A stretch of DNA of 64,000 nt. It comes from Membranihabitans marinus. Lineage in GTDB: Bacteria > Bacteroidota > Bacteroidia > Chitinophagales > Saprospiraceae. The notes below the pieces were generated by a model that was not told where the DNA came from, ran no database searches, and worked only from the letters and a program-made list of their open reading frames with translations. Every line of letters starts with the position of its first letter. Within the stretch, counting starts at the first letter, position 1. The position numbers and the translations under genes were made by a program. Below, piece by piece: positions 44,778 to 54,398 of this stretch. Location of the stretch: contig NZ_JAHVHU010000008.1 in assembly GCF_019802045.1 (NCBI RefSeq), forward strand, positions 62,001-126,000, written 5' to 3'.

Positions 44778-44803
44778 ATTTAGGACAGGAACGAACAAAC
44801 TTT

Positions 44804-45631
44804 ATGAAAAGAATTTCGATACAAGGATTTCCCGGTGCTTTCCATCACATAGCAGCTGCGAATTATGAAGGCAGTCCCGTGGAGGTGGTGGGGCGACATA
44901 CTTTTGATGAAGTCATCACTGATGTGATGAATGATGACACGATTGATTATGGGATGATGGCCATCGAGAATAGTATTGCCGGAACCTTGCTCCGCAACTA
45001 CTCGCTCATCCAGAACTCCGGTGTGAAAATCGTGGGTGAAACGTATCTACGGATTAAGCAGAACCTGCTTGCATTACCCGGTACGCAGCTGAAAGATCTG
45101 AAAGAAGTTCATTCCCATCCGATCGCATTGGCTCAGTGTGAACAGTTTTTTTCACAGTATCCGGATGTACAGTTGGTATCAACTTATGATACGGCGGAAT
45201 CTGCGTATGACATTTCTCAAAATGGAAACAATCAGATTGGTGCGATAGCCAGTTCATTGGCCGGAGAAATGTATCATCTGGAAATGCTGGCAGAAAGCAT
45301 TGAGACAAATAAGCAAAACTACACCCGGTTTTTGGTATTGGATGACCACATGCCGGACCAGCAATTTGATAAGATATCGATTTCTTTTCGGGTATCCCAT
45401 GCTATTGGCAGCCTCTATAAGGCTTTGGAGAATCTTTCTCTAAACAAGTGTAATCTGACAAAAATTCAAAGTGTACCCATACTTGGAGAGCCCTGGCAAT
45501 ATTTGTTTTTTGCTGATTTTGTATTGGCACAACCTGAACGTTTAGATGAAATCATCGATGAATTATCCCAACATGCGCGGGGGGTTCGGGTATTAGGAAA
45601 ATATAAAGAAGGACAGCATTATGAAGGTTAG
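44804..45631 (+). CDS. pheA: Prephenate dehydratase
   Basis: 275 residues. It converts prephenate to phenylpyruvate. The catalytic domain starts with SIQGFPGAFHHIAA (GxxGA(F/Y)S-type block), has DYGMMAIENSIAGTLLRNYSLI, EVHSHPIALAQC, and NYTRFLVL with the catalytic TRF motif. A C-terminal ACT domain (about 195-275) begins ISISFRVSHAIGSLYKALENLSLNKCNLTKIQS and should bind Phe for feedback inhibition. No chorismate mutase domain is fused here; it is on the last gene of the operon. First structural gene after the attenuator. Confidence 0.95.
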   Translation: MKRISIQGFPGAFHHIAAANYEGSPVEVVGRHTFDEVITDVMNDDTIDYGMMAIENSIAGTLLRNYSLIQNSGVKIVGETYLRIKQNLLALPGTQLKDLKEVHSHPIALAQCEQFFSQYPDVQLVSTYDTAESAYDISQNGNNQIGAIASSLAGEMYHLEMLAESIETNKQNYTRFLVLDDHMPDQQFDKISISFRVSHAIGSLYKALENLSLNKCNLTKIQSVPILGEPWQYLFFADFVLAQPERLDEIIDELSQHARGVRVLGKYKEGQHYEG

Positions 45632-46802
45632 ACCGTCAAATCGAATATCCGAGGTAAAGGAATATTATTTTTCCCGAAAATTAAAGGAGATTGCCCGATT
45701 GAAAGTATCAGGCAAGCCCATCATTAACCTGGGCATCGGAAGTCCCGATAAGCCCCCGGCCCCTTCTGTGCGGTCGGTTTTTAATCAGGAAGTTCAAAAA
45801 GAAGAAGGGCACGGCTATCAGAGTTATTACGGCATACCGGAGCTTCGCAGAGCCTTTAGTGATTGGTATCAGAAGCGGTATTCGGTTTCTGTGGATGCAG
45901 ACACTGAAATATTACCTTTGATTGGATCCAAAGAGGGGATTATGCACATAAGTATGTCTTTCCTCAATCCTGGTGATGAAGCATTGGTTCCCGATCCGGG
46001 ATACCCAACTTATCAATCAGCTACCGCATTGGCAGGTGGGGAAAACCGGCTTTACAAGTTGTCCGCAGACAATGGGTGGATGCCGGATCTAGAAAAATTG
46101 GCGCAAGAAGATTTATCACGGGTTCGGTTGATGTGGGTCAATTATCCTCACATGCCGACCGGGGCACAACCGACGACCTCGTTTTGGGAAGAACTGGTTG
46201 CTTTTGGTGACAAACACAATATTTTGATTTGCCATGACAATCCTTACAGCTTTATTCTCAATCCGGAACCCCGTAGTATATTTTCTGTGCCGGGTGCCCG
46301 GAGTTGTTGCCTTGAGTTGAATTCACTGAGTAAATCTCACAATATGGCCGGTTGGCGAATTGGCGCTTTGGTAGGTGGGGAGGAATTTTTATCCGAAGTC
46401 ATCAAGTTCAAATCCAATATGGATTCAGGGATGTTTCGGGCGACTCAGTTAGCTGCCGCAGCAGCCTTGAAATTGGATGATGAATGGTATGAAGAGCTCA
46501 ATAGCATGTACCGAAATAGAAAAGAAATTGCGTATCAGATACTGGAAGATCTCGGATGTGACTTTGAACGAAATCAGGCCGGGTTGTTTGCCTGGGGAAA
46601 AGTACCTTCGGATTATGAAGATGGGTATGCTTTGAGTGATGAGTTGCTTTATCAGTCGGATGTCTTCATTACACCAGGTGGTATATTTGGAACACAAGGC
46701 GATCCATATATCCGCATATCGATTTGCATCGAGAATGACCAGTTGGATGAAGCCCGGAATCGGGTCAAGGAGTTGATCAAAACCAAAAATGCAGTCGTAT
46801 GA
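45621..46802 (+). CDS. PLP-dependent aminotransferase (class I/II), aromatic pathway
   Basis: 393 residues. Fold type I aminotransferase with INLGIGSPDKPP near the N-terminus, GSKEGIMHISMSFLNPGDEALVPDPGYPTY, NYPHMPTGA, CHDNPYSF, the PLP lysine in NSLSKSHNMAGWRIG and a C-terminal Arg in DPYIRISI. By position it should transaminate phenylpyruvate and 4-hydroxyphenylpyruvate to Phe and Tyr, or act on prephenate. The ATG overlaps the 3' end of pheA by 11 bp. Confidence 0.9.
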   Translation: MKVRPSNRISEVKEYYFSRKLKEIARLKVSGKPIINLGIGSPDKPPAPSVRSVFNQEVQKEEGHGYQSYYGIPELRRAFSDWYQKRYSVSVDADTEILPLIGSKEGIMHISMSFLNPGDEALVPDPGYPTYQSATALAGGENRLYKLSADNGWMPDLEKLAQEDLSRVRLMWVNYPHMPTGAQPTTSFWEELVAFGDKHNILICHDNPYSFILNPEPRSIFSVPGARSCCLELNSLSKSHNMAGWRIGALVGGEEFLSEVIKFKSNMDSGMFRATQLAAAAALKLDDEWYEELNSMYRNRKEIAYQILEDLGCDFERNQAGLFAWGKVPSDYEDGYALSDELLYQSDVFITPGGIFGTQGDPYIRISICIENDQLDEARNRVKELIKTKNAVV

Positions 46803-47641
46803 AGGTTGGGATTATTGGATTGGGATTAATCGGTGGTTCGATGGGATTGGCTCTGAGGGAGTGTAATTATGCCAGCCGGGTGTATGGGTATGATCAGCTA
46901 GAAGTGCACGTTGAAGTGGCTCTTCAGAAAGGAATCGTTGATGAGGGATGCGATAGTCTGGAAAAACTCGTTCAAGCATCTGATGTGGTTATTCTAGCGG
47001 TGCCGGTGCAATCAATTGTTCGCCTACTTCCACAGGTGTTGGACCTGGTTGATCAGGAGATGGTCATCGATGTGGGCAGTACGAAGCAAGATATGGTAGA
47101 AAGTGTGAAGGGACACCCGAAGCGTTCTCGGTACTTGCCCACGCATCCCATGGCCGGTACGGAATATAGTGGTCCGCAAGCGGCTTTGCAACGGTTATTT
47201 GAGGGAAAGGTGTGCGTATTCTGCGATGTGGAAGACAGCGATAAAGAGGTGGTGGATGAAATATTAACGATGTACGAGCGGATTGGAATGGATGTTGTAG
47301 AATACCATTCAGCAGAGCATGATGTACATACCGCCTATGTGTCGCATATATCACACATCAGTTCCATTGCTCTGGCGCTAACTGTTTTGGAAAAAGAAAA
47401 AAATGAAAACCGGATTTTTGAACTGGCTAGTGGTGGTTTTTCGAGTACGGTGCGGCTGGCGAAGAGTAACCCGGATACCTGGATTCCTATTTTCGAACAA
47501 AACCGAGACAATGTCCTGGATGTATTGGATGAACATATCAACGTAATCAGCCAGTTCAGGACGATGTTGATCAAAAAGGATTTTGAGCGTTTTCATGCAC
47601 TCATGGAACGTGCTAATGATATTAAAAAAATACTTAAATAA
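46799..47641 (+). CDS. tyrA: Prephenate dehydrogenase
   Basis: 280 residues. NAD-binding motif GIIGLGLIGGSMGLAL at the N-terminus, VILAVPVQSI, STKQDMVESV, the substrate-binding THPMAGTEYSGP and AYVSHISHISSIALAL, with Arg in STVRLAKSNPDTW. It oxidatively decarboxylates prephenate to 4-hydroxyphenylpyruvate for Tyr. No ACT domain is present, so regulation may rest on transcription attenuation. Start overlaps the upstream stop (ATGA). Confidence 0.94.
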   Translation: MKVGIIGLGLIGGSMGLALRECNYASRVYGYDQLEVHVEVALQKGIVDEGCDSLEKLVQASDVVILAVPVQSIVRLLPQVLDLVDQEMVIDVGSTKQDMVESVKGHPKRSRYLPTHPMAGTEYSGPQAALQRLFEGKVCVFCDVEDSDKEVVDEILTMYERIGMDVVEYHSAEHDVHTAYVSHISHISSIALALTVLEKEKNENRIFELASGGFSSTVRLAKSNPDTWIPIFEQNRDNVLDVLDEHINVISQFRTMLIKKDFERFHALMERANDIKKILK

Positions 47642-47645
47642 TTGA

Positions 47646-48743
47646 ATGATGAAGTTTAAACCAGTTTTTGAAAATGTAACCCGACCCATACAGGTGTTGG
47701 GCCCATGTAGTGCGGAAACAGAGCAACAAGTAATGGAAACCGCCCGCCAATTGGCAGAGAATGATGTGAAGGTCGATTTGTTTCGTGCCGGAATTTGGAA
47801 ACCCCGTACCCGTCCCAATTCGTTTGAGGGCATCGGAGCAGAAGGGCTGGAATGGCTCAAGAAAGTTCGTGACGAGTTTGGTTATAAAATTACCACCGAA
47901 GTAGCGAACAAAGATCACGCTTTTGAAGCGGTAAAAGCAAAAGTTGACGTCGTGTGGATCGGTGCGCGAACGACGGTGAATCCTTTTGCCGTGCAGGAGA
48001 TTGCAGATGCTTTAAAAGGGACGGATATCCCTGTCCTGGTGAAGAATCCGATTAATCCGGATCTGAAACTGTGGATGGGCGGTATCGAGCGTTTGCTCAA
48101 CGTCGGTCTGGATCGGGTAGGTGTGATTCATCGGGGATTCTCCAAGTTTGGTAAGAGTGTGTTCCGGAACAGCCCGCAGTGGCAGATCCCACTGGCCCTG
48201 AAACAAGAGTTTCCTGGAATTCAGATTTTGTGTGATGCTTCGCACATTGCCGGAAACCGGGAAAACCTGTATTCGGTTTCACAAGCAGCGCTCAATTTGA
48301 ACTTTGATGGCGTCATGTTGGAAACCCACCCAACGCCGGACGATGCGTGGAGTGACGCAGCCCAGCAAGTGACTCCGGCTGATCTAAAGAAAAATGTACT
48401 GGACAAATTAATCGTTCGTAAAGAAACGGGTGATGATCCGGTTTTTCAACACAACCTGGAAGACCTTCGATCTCAGATTGATTTGATCGACAAGGAACTG
48501 TTTCAGTTGTTTGCAGATCGAATGAATTTGGCCGAGAAAATCGGAGAGTATAAAAAACAGAACAACATCACCATCTACCAGCAGGGACGATGGTCCGAGA
48601 TCTTGGAAGGCATGATGGAGAAAGCTGGACCAATGGGGCTTTCCTCCCGGTTCGTCGATAAAGTGCTCAAAGCAATTCACGAAGAATCAATCAGCCGTCA
48701 GGAACAAATTATGCAAAGTGAGAATGAGAATGCTGTAAAGTAA
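47646..48743 (+). CDS. aroF: Bifunctional DAHP synthase / chorismate mutase
   Basis: 365 residues. The N-terminal part (1-265) is a type I-beta DAHP synthase (GPCSAETEQQVMETARQLAE, FRAGIWKPRTRPNSFEG, KNPINPDLKLW, IHRGFSKFG, CDASHIAGNRE, ETHPTPDDAWSDAAQQ). The C-terminal part (about 275-360) is an AroQ chorismate mutase (LRSQIDLIDKELFQLFADRMNLAEKIGEYKK). It catalyses the first step of the shikimate pathway and the branch to prephenate, the usual Bacteroidota fusion. ATG 47646 or the adjacent ATG 47649 may be used. Last gene of the operon. Confidence 0.95.
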   Translation: MMKFKPVFENVTRPIQVLGPCSAETEQQVMETARQLAENDVKVDLFRAGIWKPRTRPNSFEGIGAEGLEWLKKVRDEFGYKITTEVANKDHAFEAVKAKVDVVWIGARTTVNPFAVQEIADALKGTDIPVLVKNPINPDLKLWMGGIERLLNVGLDRVGVIHRGFSKFGKSVFRNSPQWQIPLALKQEFPGIQILCDASHIAGNRENLYSVSQAALNLNFDGVMLETHPTPDDAWSDAAQQVTPADLKKNVLDKLIVRKETGDDPVFQHNLEDLRSQIDLIDKELFQLFADRMNLAEKIGEYKKQNNITIYQQGRWSEILEGMMEKAGPMGLSSRFVDKVLKAIHEESISRQEQIMQSENENAVK

Positions 48744-48783
48744 GTACTGCTTACTATTTGGCGCTTCAGGAAATTAAGAACGA

Positions 48784-48843
48784 AAGAGAATAAACTATTC
48801 AGGCTTTAAGTTTTTATATGATTAGTTTATTCTCTTATTTTTT
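48784..48843 (+). terminator. Terminator of the aromatic amino acid operon
   Basis: A 14-bp perfect stem AAGAGAATAAACTA (48784-48797) / TAGTTTATTCTCTT (48823-48836) with a 25-nt loop, followed by ATTTTTT. It separates the operon from ribA. Confidence 0.8.
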
Positions 48844-48864
48844 GGCACACGCATCCACGGTTCA

Positions 48865-49452
48865 ATGAAGATATTATCACAGGCAAGCATCCCCACCGAC
48901 TATGGAGATTTTAAAGTGATTGCATTTGGTGATCACGAAGATGAATACAGTCCCCACCTGGCATTGGTCAGTACAAAAACCAATATGGATAAACCGGTGT
49001 TGGTTCGCATACATTCGGAGTGTCTGACCGGAGATACATTTGGCTCTCACCGGTGTGAATGCGGAGAACAACTGAGTGCTTCCTTAGAACGCATCGGCGC
49101 AGAAGGTGGAATCCTCATTTATCTTCGGCAAGAAGGCCGGGGCATAGGTTTGGTGAATAAACTCAAGGCATACATGCTCCAGGATGAGGGATTGGATACC
49201 GTAGAAGCCAATGTACACCTGGGATTTGACCCGGATGAACGGCACTACGACGTCGCCGTGCAAATATTAGAAAAATTGGATGTTCGGGAAATCACACTTT
49301 TGACGAATAACCCTGAAAAGGTCGAAGCGATCCGGGAATCTTCTGTAAAACTGGTTCACCGGGAACCCTTAATCATTCCTATCCGGGAAAGTAATCAGGG
49401 TTATATGAAAACCAAAGAAGATTATTTCGGTCATTTGCTTGACCACCAATAG
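48865..49452 (+). CDS. ribA: GTP cyclohydrolase II
   Basis: 195 residues, the stand-alone RibA form without a RibB domain. Zinc cysteines and the phosphate site are in VRIHSECLTGDTFGSHRCECGEQL, and the GTP-binding/catalytic part in GGILIYLRQEGRGIGLVNKLKAY, with LLTNNPEKVEA near the C-terminus. It opens the imidazole ring of GTP as the first step of riboflavin synthesis. No other rib gene and no FMN riboswitch are seen nearby. Confidence 0.95.
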   Translation: MKILSQASIPTDYGDFKVIAFGDHEDEYSPHLALVSTKTNMDKPVLVRIHSECLTGDTFGSHRCECGEQLSASLERIGAEGGILIYLRQEGRGIGLVNKLKAYMLQDEGLDTVEANVHLGFDPDERHYDVAVQILEKLDVREITLLTNNPEKVEAIRESSVKLVHREPLIIPIRESNQGYMKTKEDYFGHLLDHQ

Positions 49453-49536
49453 AAGACTGAGCGCAGGCCATGGTTGTATTCTTTTTGGTTTTTCGGTTTC
49501 GGCGGTAACTACTCCCCCCGCAATGGTCTTGTGGTA

Positions 49537-50787
49537 TTACCCTTTGTTGGTAAACTGATCCACGGATTCGTAAATCAGAATATTGGCTTTTTTAAAATCG
49601 ATGTACTTTTTCGTCGTGCTGATCATTTCATTCTGATCGATCGCATCATAAATACGGCCTTCGGAATTAATCAGTTCGATGTTACCCAGCATTTCAAAGT
49701 AAGCCAATGAAATGACCTTGTTGAGTATATTGACTTCACTTTGAATCAAATTGGTATGGATTTTATTCTTTATCTTTTTTACGATTCGGTCGGTCAGACC
49801 ACGCGGGCCTTCTTCGATGGTTGTCTGAAGTTCAGATAACGCGACATCAATAGGTGTATCGTCATTTAGTTTTCCCTCAAAAAGCAACAACCCCGGATCC
49901 ATAGAACCGACCACCCAGGCGTCGATACCTGAAAACAGATCTTTTTCCTTAACCAATTTTTTATACAAATAGGAAGAATTATTACTTGCATAAAAATCAG
50001 TCATCATATCCAGGGTGTAAAAATCACGGTGAATCCGTTCCGGGATATGGAACCCTATATAAATAGACGATGTGGGTACATTGCGCTGGACTTGTTTGTA
50101 CCGGGAACTCATTTGCTCGGGTTCGCGGCCCGGATCTGGTAATTCATACGATTTCGGCGGGATCGGATCAAAGTACTGGTGGACCAATTTTTTGACATGG
50201 TCAATGTCGATGTGACCGCCAATCGATAAAATGGCATTGTTTGGACAGTAAAATTGATAAAATTCATGAATCATTTCATAGGTGGACTTATGAATATGAT
50301 CTGGTGTTTTTCCAATCGTCGGCCATTTATAGTGATGATTTTTAAAAGCCATATCCGACATCAGATGCCACACGTCTCCATAGGGCTGATTTAGACATGT
50401 CTCATAAAATTCTTCAATAACTACATTTTTCTGAATGTCAAACTTCTCTCTGGTGATGGCGAGATCGTACATTCGGTCTGCTTCAATGGCCAGAAGCAAC
50501 TCCAGATTGCTGGTGGGCGCGTAGGAGTAGTAATTGGTATAATCTGCATTGGTAAAGGCGTTGTTTTCTCCACCAGCTTCTTGCAATAACTGATCGATGT
50601 CCGGTACCGATTTGGTGCCGGTAAACATCATGTGCTCAAACAGGTGGGTGACACCGGTGTGATCTTCTTGTTCGTTTTTGGAACCCAGTTGATATAACAG
50701 GTTCACCGCTGCAAGCGTTGAATCCTCATCTCGGTGCAGAATGACCTTGAGACCATTCTTCAAAACAAATTTTTCATAATTGACCAT
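49537..50787 (-). CDS. M16 family zinc metallopeptidase
   Basis: 416 residues from ATG 50787 (MVNYEKFVLKNGLKVI). The inverted zinc motif HxxEH is in GVTHLFEHMMFTGT, and the distal Glu lies in LLLAIEADRMYDLAI, so the N-terminal domain is catalytically complete. A second, inactive-like M16 domain follows (about 190-400). There is no signal peptide visible. Processing-peptidase-like enzymes of this type degrade short peptides or process precursors; the substrate is unknown. The ATG is chosen over a TTG seven codons upstream. Confidence 0.9.
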   Translation of the reverse strand: MVNYEKFVLKNGLKVILHRDEDSTLAAVNLLYQLGSKNEQEDHTGVTHLFEHMMFTGTKSVPDIDQLLQEAGGENNAFTNADYTNYYSYAPTSNLELLLAIEADRMYDLAITREKFDIQKNVVIEEFYETCLNQPYGDVWHLMSDMAFKNHHYKWPTIGKTPDHIHKSTYEMIHEFYQFYCPNNAILSIGGHIDIDHVKKLVHQYFDPIPPKSYELPDPGREPEQMSSRYKQVQRNVPTSSIYIGFHIPERIHRDFYTLDMMTDFYASNNSSYLYKKLVKEKDLFSGIDAWVVGSMDPGLLLFEGKLNDDTPIDVALSELQTTIEEGPRGLTDRIVKKIKNKIHTNLIQSEVNILNKVISLAYFEMLGNIELINSEGRIYDAIDQNEMISTTKKYIDFKKANILIYESVDQFTNKG

Positions 50788-50917
50788 AGGAAAACGAAGA
50801 TAGAACAAGTCGTTGATTCTTACCGGACAATTGGTCTAAAAGTTGTATATTAATCATAAAGTTATAGTGTTTATTGCAATTTTGGTGCAATACACCGTGA
50901 TAAAAATATTGGACATA

Positions 50918-51418
50918 ATGAACGAAGACCGTGTACCCCATGAACTTATCTACCACCTCAAGATGGGGCAGGCATTTCGGCCTGTGGAAAAGATCGTGAA
51001 TCTCGTTCCGTTCGAAAAGATCGGTTTTCGACCGGAACCATTCCCATACTCTTTTTATGAATTGTTTTGGCATATTCGGTTTACACAGCTGGATATTTTA
51101 AACTACTGTATTCATAGCTCTTATGAGCCTCCGGTCTGGCCGGGCGATTACTGGCCAGGTAAAACAGGTCCGAACCATGAGAAAGAGTGGGAAGCGCTTA
51201 AGAAATCCTATTTCACAGAGCGGGATCAATTGGCGGACTTAATACGTACATCAGAATATGGTTTGGACGACCGGGTAGCGGGTCAATCTGAGAATTCCGA
51301 TGAGATCCACACCATATTTCGGGAAGTGCTTTTGGTCATAGAACATTCTGCTTATCATACGGGACAATTGGTGATGATGGGGCGCATGTTGGGCGTGTAC
51401 CCGCGGAGGGACGCTTAA
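50918..51418 (+). CDS. DinB family protein
   Basis: 166 residues of a four-helix DinB fold. The metal-binding His triad is present: His52 in LFWHIRF, and His143 and His147 in IEHSAYHTGQ, the YHxGQ motif that marks the family. Members include thiol-dependent transferases and damage-inducible proteins of unknown function. ATG 50918 is preferred; an upstream in-frame TTG would add a hydrophobic stretch not found in the family. Confidence 0.85.
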   Translation: MNEDRVPHELIYHLKMGQAFRPVEKIVNLVPFEKIGFRPEPFPYSFYELFWHIRFTQLDILNYCIHSSYEPPVWPGDYWPGKTGPNHEKEWEALKKSYFTERDQLADLIRTSEYGLDDRVAGQSENSDEIHTIFREVLLVIEHSAYHTGQLVMMGRMLGVYPRRDA

Positions 51419-51553
51419 CCGGGAAAAAACGCAAAGCTTCGTTTCGTTAATTCAGATATACCTTCGGAGGCATGATGTGAGTGATGCTTCTTTTGTGATA
51501 ATAAATTGATTTTATTCGAATGGATACACAGGTATTTTTATCTTTAGTTTACT

Positions 51554-53557
51554 ATGAGCAATGAAAACAGCAAATGGGAAATTGGACAGGCTGGTTTGCC
51601 ACCTTTTACGCGAGGTCCATATGCCAGTATGTATGTGGGGCGACCTTGGACGATCAGACAATATGCCGGCTTTTCGACCGCAGAAGAAAGTAATGCTTTT
51701 TACAGAGCCAATTTAAAAGCCGGACAAAAAGGATTGTCCGTAGCATTTGATTTGCCCACACACCGGGGGTATGATTCGGATCACAATCTGGTCAGTGGAG
51801 ATGTGGGTAAAGCGGGAGTAGCGATTGATTCTGTGGAAGATATGAAGGTGTTGTTTGACGCAATCCCTTTGGACAAGATGTCTGTATCCATGACGATGAA
51901 TGGCGCGGTGATTCCGGTCATGGCATTCTATATTGTAGCCGCCGAAGAACAAGGCGTTTCGTTGGATAAGCTCACCGGAACCATTCAAAACGATATTCTC
52001 AAGGAGTTTCTGGTACGTAATACCTACATTTATCCTCCGGAACCTTCGATGCGGATCGTATCTGATATCATGGCATATACTGGAAAATATATGCCCCGTT
52101 TTAATTCCATCTCTGTTAGTGGATACCACATGCACGAAGCTGGTGCACCCGCGGCTTTGGAGGTGGGTTATACCATAGCGGATGGGGTGGAATATGTTCG
52201 GGCAGGTCTTCGGGCTGGGTTGGAAGTGGATGATTTTGTCCCGCGAATGTCGTTCTTCTGGGGAATAGGTACATCATTTTATGTGGAAATTGCTAAACTA
52301 AGAGCCGCTCGTAAACTATGGAGTGACCAAATGGCTGACTTCCAGCCGGCAAAATCCACCAGCCAACGTTTACGAGCCCATTCTCAAACGAGCGGTTGGA
52401 GTTTGACGGCACAGCAACCGATTAACAATCTGACCCGAACAACAATGGAAGCCATGGCCGCCTTGTTTGGAGGAACTCAATCTCTGCATACAAACTCATA
52501 CGATGAGGCACTCGCACTTCCTTCTGATCATTCTGCAAAACTTGCCAGAGATACTCAGTTATATCTAAGAGATAGATCTGCAGTGACGCAAGCCATCGAT
52601 CCATGGGCCGGCTCAGAATATATAGAAAATTTGACCAAAAAGATATACTGTGAAGCATTATCCTATGTGAAAGATATTGAGTCGATGGGTGGAATGACGG
52701 AAGCGATTAAGAGTGGGGTGCCTAAACAAAAAATTGAGGAAGCTGCTGCGAAAAGACAGGCCGATATCGAACTAGGTCATTTTGAAATGGTCGGGGTGAA
52801 TGTGTTGACGCAATCCAACAAAACCAAGGCCCCGGAAGTCCGGTTGATTGATAACCAAAAAGTACTGGGTGATCAGCAGAGAAAGCTTGATACAGTCAAA
52901 AAACAACGAAATAAAAAACAGGTTAGCGATGCTTTGACCGCCTTAAGAAAGGGAGCCAAAAATGGGAATAATTTGCTGGAGTTGGCCGTCGAAGCAGCAA
53001 GAAGCCGGGCCACGCTGGGTGAAATATCATACACCCTGGAAGAGGTCTTTGGGCGGTACCAAGCCCGGTCTGGTTTAATTCAACACATATATGGTAGTCA
53101 AATGAGTAGTAATGACCAATATAAACTAGCGCAACAAAAGTGTGCTGCATTTGAAGAACAAGAAGGACGACGACCCCGGATTCTTATTGCTAAGTTGGGT
53201 CAGGATGGTCATGACCGGGGTGCGCGGATGATCGCCAGTAGTTTTGCCGATATTGGATTTGATGTAGATATTGGTCCGTTGTTTCTGACCCCGGAAGATG
53301 CTGCACGTCAGGCGATCGAGAACGATGTTCACTTTTTAGGTGTCTCATCGCTGGCCGGTGCACACGACACCCTGGTACCGGAGACGATCAAATCACTCAA
53401 CCGTCTGGGGGGGGATGATATAAAAGTCGTCGTTGGCGGAGTCATCCCGGAACAGGATTATGAGTCGCTTTATCAGGCTGGTGTATACTATATTTTCGGA
53501 CCGGGAACACCGGTCACGACATCTGCATTGCACTTATTGGAGGAGTATATAAAATAG
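51554..53557 (+). CDS. Methylmalonyl-CoA mutase, large subunit type
   Basis: 667 residues. TIM-barrel with the active-site residues of the Propionibacterium enzyme in place: Tyr37 (RQYAGF, equal to Tyr89), Gln145 (TIQND, Gln197), Arg155 (VRNTYIYP, Arg207) and His192 (GYHMHEAG, His244). The C-terminal B12 domain (about 535-665) has the DxHxxG motif in [11 protein letters not shown]. It interconverts methylmalonyl-CoA and succinyl-CoA with adenosylcobalamin. The N-terminal arm is about 50 residues shorter than in that enzyme, and no small-subunit or meaB gene is adjacent. TATCTTTA at 51539 is a possible -7 element. Confidence 0.92.
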   Translation: MSNENSKWEIGQAGLPPFTRGPYASMYVGRPWTIRQYAGFSTAEESNAFYRANLKAGQKGLSVAFDLPTHRGYDSDHNLVSGDVGKAGVAIDSVEDMKVLFDAIPLDKMSVSMTMNGAVIPVMAFYIVAAEEQGVSLDKLTGTIQNDILKEFLVRNTYIYPPEPSMRIVSDIMAYTGKYMPRFNSISVSGYHMHEAGAPAALEVGYTIADGVEYVRAGLRAGLEVDDFVPRMSFFWGIGTSFYVEIAKLRAARKLWSDQMADFQPAKSTSQRLRAHSQTSGWSLTAQQPINNLTRTTMEAMAALFGGTQSLHTNSYDEALALPSDHSAKLARDTQLYLRDRSAVTQAIDPWAGSEYIENLTKKIYCEALSYVKDIESMGGMTEAIKSGVPKQKIEEAAAKRQADIELGHFEMVGVNVLTQSNKTKAPEVRLIDNQKVLGDQQRKLDTVKKQRNKKQVSDALTALRKGAKNGNNLLELAVEAARSRATLGEISYTLEEVFGRYQARSGLIQHIYGSQMSSNDQYKLAQQKCAAFEEQEGRRPRILIAKLGQDGHDRGARMIASSFADIGFDVDIGPLFLTPEDAARQAIENDVHFLGVSSLAGAHDTLVPETIKSLNRLGGDDIKVVVGGVIPEQDYESLYQAGVYYIFGPGTPVTTSALHLLEEYIK

Positions 53558-53645
53558 AATATCGAAATTCTTATCAGCCAGTTCAAAACCGAAATAGCCA
53601 TGAAGCATTTCTTACACTGGCTCAACGACCAGCACGCGATTGTCA

Positions 53646-54275
53646 TCAAATAAATTCAAATAAATCTTCAAATTTCCGCCGCACCTTGGGTGTGTTTGCA
53701 AATTCATCTTTGTGTTCATCCCGGTAGCCCAAAGCCAGTAAAACAACAGAATGCAGGTCCCGGTCAGGTAACCCAAGCATTTCATCCAAGGCTGCGGCGT
53801 TGAAGCCTTCCATCGGTGTGGTATCTATATGGGACAACGCCGATGCATCTATAGCTGTACCAAGCGCCAGATAGACTTGACGCGCTGACCATTCCCGGGT
53901 CTCTGCAGGGGATAGTGAACCCGTGAATTTTAAGATACTTTCTTTGAAATCATCGAGCAACTCCACATCGATCTGTCGGGTTTGAGCGATTGAATTCATG
54001 TAATTGTCAACTTGAGGTTTGGACACAGAATTCCACCCACAAAAAATGAGCAAATGTGAACATTCCAGAATCTGTGGTTGACCACATGCATTTTGAAATA
54101 TATCTTCCCGTATTTTTTCATCATCAATGACGATGACCTGAAAGGGTTGAAGCCCCATGGAAGAAGGTGCCAGACGAATGGCTTCCAATACTTTTTGTAA
54201 TTTATCATCGGATACTTCCGATCCATTCATGCGTTTGGCTGCATATCGCCATTGCAATTGCTCTAGTAATTTCAT
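53646..54275 (-). CDS. NAD(P)H-dependent oxidoreductase, nitroreductase family
   Basis: 209 residues. FMN-binding pattern of the NfsB type: WRYAAKRMNG near the N-terminus, AIRLAPSSMGLQPFQVIVI, ALGTAIDASALSHIDTTPMEGFN and VVLLALGYRDEHKDE. These flavoenzymes reduce nitro compounds, quinones or related electrophiles. The length is normal. It converges on the mutase gene. Confidence 0.9.
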   Translation of the reverse strand: MKLLEQLQWRYAAKRMNGSEVSDDKLQKVLEAIRLAPSSMGLQPFQVIVIDDEKIREDIFQNACGQPQILECSHLLIFCGWNSVSKPQVDNYMNSIAQTRQIDVELLDDFKESILKFTGSLSPAETREWSARQVYLALGTAIDASALSHIDTTPMEGFNAAALDEMLGLPDRDLHSVVLLALGYRDEHKDEFANTPKVRRKFEDLFEFI

Positions 54276-54386
54276 AAATGCATTTTTGTAAAACCTTAAG
54301 CATTTATTGAAACCCGGTGGATCTTATATTGTTTATGACTGGACGGTTATGTGAGAAAAAGCACAGTGATCGTGAAGTCATAATGA

Positions 54387-54394
54387 TAATTTTA
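54387..54394 (+). promoter_or_regulatory. -7-like element TAATTTTA 4 nt from the racemase ATG
   Basis: TAATTTTA differs from TAnnTTTG only in the last base and is followed by GTCT and the ATG at 54399, the same 4-nt distance as at 9461 and 22896. No clear -33 box is visible. Confidence 0.45.
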
Positions 54395-54398
54395 GTCT

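Noticed and set aside
48744-48864. Possible FMN riboswitch before ribA
   Set aside because: The gap is filled by the terminator of the aromatic operon, and no RFN-type conserved segments are seen.
51419-51553. Possible cobalamin riboswitch before the B12-dependent mutase
   Set aside because: The 135-bp gap has no B12-box-like sequence or large structured leader that I can recognise.
52121-52145. His in HMHEAG where related mutases usually have HMQEAG, considered as a changed active site
   Set aside because: Counting from Tyr37 shows that the catalytic His (His192) is the first His of the motif and that Gln145 and Arg155 are kept, so the change is beside the active site.
53600-53653. A 17-codon frame (ATG to TAA) between the mutase and the nitroreductase gene
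   Set aside because: It runs into the 3' end of the convergent nitroreductase gene, is very short and shows no start signal; probably chance.
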